From assembly GCA_900553135.1 (NCBI GenBank), contig USCO01000080.1:1-9736 (forward strand): a DNA stretch of 9,736 bases, given 5' to 3'. Within the stretch, counting starts at the first letter, position 1. The number at the start of each line of letters is the position of its first letter. The notes below the pieces were generated by a model. That model was not told the DNA's origin. It was given only the letters and a program-made list of their open reading frames with translations, and ran no database searches. A program made the translations under genes and the position numbers. Shown here in pieces: positions 6,305 to 9,736 of the stretch. This DNA comes from an uncultured Eubacteriales bacterium (GTDB taxonomy: Bacteria > Bacillota > Clostridia > Oscillospirales > Oscillospiraceae).

Positions 6305-6335
6305 GATTCACGTTTTGGGCTTTCCTTTCATTAAT

Positions 6336-7292
6336 TTAGCTATCCCACGCCACACAGTCCGTGGGAGCTTTATCGTCCCTTAGTCCCTTGAATACCGGCT
6401 GCCGCATCCCATCGTTTTTCATCCGATGCATAAACTCCACCGTGCAGACCAATCGAGGCTCCAGCCACACGGCGTTTTCGTTTCCGGACGGCACCTGTTC
6501 GGAGAAGGGCGACCATGGGCTGCGGGGCTGCCCCTTGATTTTGGCGAATGCCGTCCCGTCCACGCCCAGCGTTACATGGCCCTTATAGGATAGCACATGA
6601 CCCTCATATTGTCCAAGGATAATGCTGCTCATATTGCCTTCCTTGCGGATGTACCCGCAGACAACATAATCATCGTCCATGAGGTTCTTGATCTTCAGCC
6701 AGTGCTTTGTCCGTTTGCCGAAGAAATACAGGCTGGTTTTCTGTTTGGCCACCACGCCCTCCAGCCCCTGCTCCTGGGTCAGCCGGATCAGCTCCATGGC
6801 CTGCTCCGCCTCGTACACACGGGAAACCGCCAGCCGGTCGGATTCCTCCGCCACGGCCTTCCTCAGATATTCCCTGCGCTGGATCAGCGGGAGCATGGCA
6901 AGTTCCCGCCCACCATAGTAGAGACGGTCAAAGGCGATAAATGCCGCCGGGTACTGCATGGCGGCCAGCTCGATCTTGTGGCGGCTGCTCATAAGGCTCC
7001 TGCGCTGAATGGCCTCGAAGCTGGGCTTGCCACCAACCACGCAGAGCAGTTCGCCGTCCAAAATGCACCGCCCGGTGATTTGCTTGTGGAGCTGCGACAG
7101 CTCAGGCACCTTGGGGAGCATACGCACATTGCGCTTGTTCCTCAGCTCAGTCCCACCCGCCGGGTCCAGATAGGCCACGCACCGCTCTCCATCCCACTTC
7201 ATCTCGTAGAGATATTCGCTGTCCGCAAAGGGAGCGACATTCTCCGCGATCAGCATAGGGGCGATATTCTTCGTGTCAAATAGATCGTCCAT
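6336..7292 (-). CDS. ligD: ATP-dependent DNA ligase, LigD ligase-domain type
   Basis: A 318-residue ligase joining nicked or broken DNA ends using ATP. Nucleotidyltransferase motifs in order: motif I EMKWDGER with adenylated Lys32, the Glu-containing ILDGELL (about 76-83), motif III FIAFD (118-122), motif IV EGVVAK (178-183) and motif V WLKIK (198-202). An OB-fold region follows to the C-terminus (about 205-318). There is no polymerase or phosphoesterase domain, so this is the stand-alone ligase form of bacterial end-joining systems. Its ATG abuts the Ku stop (TAAATG), with no strong ribosome binding site of its own, so translation probably depends on coupling to Ku. All catalytic motifs are intact although the Ku partner upstream is truncated, so its normal recruitment to DNA ends may be lost. 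A terminator lies 82 nt downstream. Confidence 0.92.
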   Translation of the reverse strand: MDDLFDTKNIAPMLIAENVAPFADSEYLYEMKWDGERCVAYLDPAGGTELRNKRNVRMLPKVPELSQLHKQITGRCILDGELLCVVGGKPSFEAIQRRSLMSSRHKIELAAMQYPAAFIAFDRLYYGGRELAMLPLIQRREYLRKAVAEESDRLAVSRVYEAEQAMELIRLTQEQGLEGVVAKQKTSLYFFGKRTKHWLKIKNLMDDDYVVCGYIRKEGNMSSIILGQYEGHVLSYKGHVTLGVDGTAFAKIKGQPRSPWSPFSEQVPSGNENAVWLEPRLVCTVEFMHRMKNDGMRQPVFKGLRDDKAPTDCVAWDS

Positions 7293-7970
7293 TTAGGCTG
7301 TGACCCTTTTGCTCCGGCTGCGGGGCTTCTTCGGCTCGTTCCCCTTGGTCTGCTCCAGCATCTTCTGGAGGGCGTCCATCATATTGATCACGCTGACCTG
7401 ATGCTCCTCCGGGGCCTGAGTGATCTCCTGGTTGTTGGCCTTGGCCTTAATAATCTCCCACAGCCGCTCCCGGTACTCATCGTGGTATTTCTCCGGGGCG
7501 AAGGTCTCCTTCATGCCGCCCACGATTGTCCTGCCCATGGTCAGTTCCTGCTCGGACAGCTCGGGCCGGACAGGCTCCTTGGGCATGGCCTTCACTTCAT
7601 CGTGGAAGAATAGGGTCTCCGCCAGGATGCCCGTCTGGGTGGGGATCAGCGCCATCAGATGCTCGGACTGGCCGATCACGCCCTTGGCGATGGCCACGGT
7701 CTGCTCCTCCAGCATACAGCGGCGCAGCAGCTCATCTCGTTGTCCATGCTGCATCCTGTCCTCGGCGTATCTGGCGTAGTCGTAGTAGGCGTCCAGGCTG
7801 TCATCGAACTCAAAGCGGCCGGATCTCTGGATCATGTGCCGTCCATAGTCCTCCGGCGTTCTGGCGCCGGGGATGAACTGGAACTGGTCAAGATTTTCGG
7901 CCAGATGCCTGACCTGATAGGCATATTCCGGCTCCGCCATCAAGACGGCGGCCTCCAGCTTCAGCACCAT
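7293..7970 (-). pseudogene. ku: Chimeric Ku: C-terminal half of NHEJ protein Ku fused to an antirestriction-like fragment
   Basis: In bacterial end joining, Ku is a DNA-end-binding dimer of about 270-300 residues. Here only its second half is recognisable (about 148 residues, 7293 to about 7740): LLRRCMLEEQTVAIAK, EHLMALIPTQTG, LAETLFFHDEV, KYHDEYRERLWEIIKAK and a basic tail KKPRSRSKR. The N-terminal barrel is absent. In the same open frame, about 7740-7965 encodes a stretch (NLDQFQFIPG, EDYGRHMI, FEFDDSLDAYYDYARYAEDRM) resembling antirestriction/ArdA-like proteins of Firmicutes conjugative elements; I judge this from memory. Still further upstream the frame is antisense to hyuA. Possible starts are ATG 7970 or ATG 7940; a GGAGG sits 11 nt before the latter. 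Loss of the N-terminal DNA-ring part should abolish Ku function. The stop TAA abuts the ligase ATG. A natural deletion fusion or an assembly join are both possible. Confidence 0.72.
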
Positions 7971-9057
7971 CGGCGCCGGCGGCGGCTCCATCGCCAAGAT
8001 CGACGACGGCGGCGCGCTGAAGGTGGGCCCCAAGAGTGCGGGAGCCACCCCGGGCCCCGCCTGCTACATGCGGGGCGGAGAAAATCCCTGCGTCACCGAC
8101 GCCAACATCGTCTTGGGCAAGCTCAACCAGAAAAAGATCCTGGGCGGCCGGATGGACGTGGACATCGAGCTGGCCAAAAAGGCCATTCGGGAGAAGATCT
8201 GCGACAAGTCAGACCTGGACCTGGACCGGGCGGCCAACGGCATCATCACCGTGGTCAACTCCAACATGGTGCGTGCCATCCGCAGCGTGTCGGTGGAGAA
8301 GGGCTACGACGTGCGGGAATTCAGCCTGATGGCCTTCGGCGGAGCGGGCCCCCTCCACGCCTGCGAGGTGGCCAAGGAACTGGGCATGGCAGAGGTCCTG
8401 ATCCCGCCACACCCCGGCACCCTGTGCTCCCTGGGCCTGCTGCTGGCCGACACCAAATTCGACCTCTCCCGGACCAAGGTCCTCAAGGGCGAGGCGGCCA
8501 ACCTGGACGCCATCAACGAGCAGTTCGATCACATGGTAGCCCAGGGCACCCAGCTGCTGGACAAGGAGGGCGTGCCCGCCGACCGGCGCTACTTTGAGTA
8601 TTTTGTGGACATGCGCTATCAGCGCCAGAACTTCGAGATCTGCATCCCCGTCCCCGCCGGGCGGATGGCTGAGGAGACCCCGGCCAAGGCCCTGGCCGAT
8701 TTCCATGCCGAGCACAAACGCAGCTACGGCTACTGCAAGGAGGAGGCTCCCGTCCAGTTTGTCAGCTACCGGGTGTCCGCCATCGGCGTGATCGACAAAC
8801 CCGACCTTCAGCCCGCTTCTCTCCAGCCCGACGCTCCCCTGCCCCAGCCCATCGAGCACCGCAGCGTCCTCTTCCAGGGCGGCCTGGACTATGTGGACAC
8901 CCCGGTCTATCAGCGGGAGAGCTTCCTGCCCGGCCAGTCCATCCCGGGTCCCTGCATCTGTGAGCAGATGGACACCACCCTGGTGGTGCCCGCCGGATGG
9001 ACCATACAGGTGGACGGCTACCACAACCTGAAGATCCATGATGACGAGGTGAAGTGA
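7966..9057 (+). pseudogene. hyuA: Hydantoinase/oxoprolinase subunit A, 5'-truncated
   Basis: About 363 codons match the C-terminal half of the HyuA/oxoprolinase family, whose members are about 680-700 residues. Recognisable are TIGAGGGSIAKID (from about 7966), VGPKSAGATPGPACY, VTDANIVLGKL, the FGGAGPLHA box, PHPGTLCSLGLL and the C-terminal GPCICEQMDTTLVVPAG. The family carries out ATP-dependent opening of hydantoin, N-methylhydantoin or 5-oxoproline rings together with a B subunit. The first half, about 300 residues including the N-terminal ATPase-like part, is missing: homology stops abruptly near 7966, and the frame meets a TAG at 7918. The first in-frame start codon is GTG 8023, which is an internal Val of the family and has no ribosome binding site. 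The gene is therefore a remnant, unless the join is an artefact. It ends 1 nt before hyuB. The exact substrate cannot be fixed from sequence. Confidence 0.85.
9046..9051 (+). promoter_or_regulatory. Ribosome binding site of hyuB
   Basis: GAGGTG inside the last codons of hyuA lies 7 nt before ATG 9059. It supports that start and coupling of the two subunits. Confidence 0.65.
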
Positions 9058-9058
9058 G

Positions 9059-9736
9059 ATGGCAAAGAAAATCGATACCGTCACCGTAGAGGTGGTCCGC
9101 AACCTGCTCATGTCCATCGCCGAGGAGACCTACGGCATCATCGTGCGCAGCGCCTACTCCACCAACATGAAGGAGCGCCGTGACGTGTGTACCGCCGTCA
9201 TCGACCCCGACGGCAACAGTGTGGCCCAAGTGGAGAGCCTGGCAGCCCTTCTGGGCTCCATGCTCAGCGTGGTACCCAACATCTATGAGAAATTCGGCCG
9301 GGAAAACGTACATCCGGGTGACATGTTCATTGCCAACGACCCCTACCACGGCGGCGGCAACCACCTGTCCGACATCGTCATCGCCGCCCCCGCCTTTGCC
9401 GGAGACAAGCTGGTGGGCTGGATCGCCAACATCGCCCATCATTCGGACATCGGCGGCAAGGTGCCCGGCTCCACCTCCGGCGACGCCGACAGCCTCTTTC
9501 AGGAGGGCATCCGCATCCCCGTGATCCGCATCCGGGAGCGGGACCAGCTCATCCCCAGCGTGCTGGACCTGCTGCTGGACAACACCCGGGTGCCTCAGGA
9601 GCGGGAAGGGGATCTGACAGCTCAGATGTCCGCCAACCTCATCGGCGTGCAGCGCATCCAGGAGGCCTACCGCCGTTACGGCGACGACCTGGAGGCCTGC
9701 ATGAAGGAACTGGTGGCCTACTCCGAGCGCCGTGTC
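9059..9736 (+). CDS. hyuB: Hydantoinase/oxoprolinase subunit B, N-terminal part, cut by window end
   Basis: The first 226 codons of a HyuB-family protein (usual length about 570-590) run off the window with no stop. Family signatures are intact: MAKKIDTVTVEVVRNLL at the start, AEETYGIIVRSAYSTNMKERRD, the ANDPYHGGGNHLSD box, AHHSDIGGKVPGS and TRVPQEREGDLTAQ. The B subunit works with HyuA in ATP-dependent cleavage of cyclic amides such as N-methylhydantoin or hydantoins; acetophenone-carboxylase-like members also exist, so the substrate is open. The start ATG lies 1 nt after the hyuA TGA. High GC and codon use match the hyuA fragment, consistent with one native operon. With HyuA lacking its N-terminal half, this subunit has no complete partner within the window. 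Confidence 0.93.
   Translation, partial: MAKKIDTVTVEVVRNLLMSIAEETYGIIVRSAYSTNMKERRDVCTAVIDPDGNSVAQVESLAALLGSMLSVVPNIYEKFGRENVHPGDMFIANDPYHGGGNHLSDIVIAAPAFAGDKLVGWIANIAHHSDIGGKVPGSTSGDADSLFQEGIRIPVIRIRERDQLIPSVLDLLLDNTRVPQEREGDLTAQMSANLIGVQRIQEAYRRYGDDLEACMKELVAYSERRV

Noticed and set aside
7659..8597. 312-codon plus-strand frame across the Ku/hyuA junction
   Set aside because: Repetitive Arg/Gly/His/Gln composition; shadow of hyuA and Ku in other frames.
8209..9117. 302-codon minus-strand frame opposite hyuA
   Set aside because: Antisense shadow of a well-recognised HyuA domain.
1..9736. tRNA, rRNA, CRISPR array or integrase attachment repeats
   Set aside because: No tRNA T-loop or cloverleaf signature, no spaced direct repeats, and no duplicated core sequence flanking the integrases was seen by eye.

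Overview
The window looks like accessory DNA from a high-GC gut-type Firmicute. An Oscillospiraceae relative (the Flavonifractor/Oscillibacter/Lawsonibacter group) is my best guess, from the GC-rich codon use combined with strong AGGAGG-type ribosome binding sites and protein types common on clostridial conjugative elements. The assignment is inference. No tRNA, rRNA or CRISPR array is visible.

Layout from left to right. (1) Positions 1-2073, plus strand: two tandem, overlapping tyrosine recombinases. The first is cut by the window edge. The second is complete and has an unusual C-terminal extension made of a second copy of its own N-terminal arm-binding-like domain plus a helix-turn-helix-like tail. 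(2) Positions 2195-2680, plus: a small two-helix membrane protein resembling DUF3592, probably starting at TTG. A bidirectional hairpin terminator (2707-2745) separates it from the next, convergent pair. (3) Positions 4486-2774, minus: two GIY-YIG nuclease-domain proteins of different architecture, 18 nt apart, in visibly more AT-rich DNA. (4) Positions 5870-4579, minus: an SGNH hydrolase translationally coupled (ATGA) to a membrane-anchored alpha/beta hydrolase that carries an in-frame TAG 13 codons before its catalytic serine. A promoter lies upstream. (5) Positions 5941-6335: a mostly non-coding stretch with a very strong 17-bp bidirectional terminator. (6) Positions about 7970-6336, minus: an NHEJ-type pair, a Ku remnant followed by an ATP-dependent DNA ligase (TAAATG junction). 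Ku has lost its N-terminal half, which is replaced in frame by what looks like a piece of an antirestriction/ArdA-like mobile-element protein. (7) Positions about 7966-9736, plus: the 3' half of a hydantoinase/oxoprolinase A-subunit gene (5' half missing) followed by an intact start of the B-subunit gene, which runs off the window.

How it fits together: the left part (recombinases, nucleases, Ku/ligase, antirestriction scrap) reads as cargo and machinery of an integrated element. The right part (hyuA/hyuB) reads as a metabolic operon broken by a rearrangement near 7966. Two breakpoints lie about 225 bp apart (near 7740 and near 7966), so either a genuine deletion/insertion scar or an assembly chimera is present. 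The sequence alone cannot decide between them. The most novel-looking item is the recombinase with duplicated arm-binding-like domains; the second is the paired GIY-YIG nuclease cassette.
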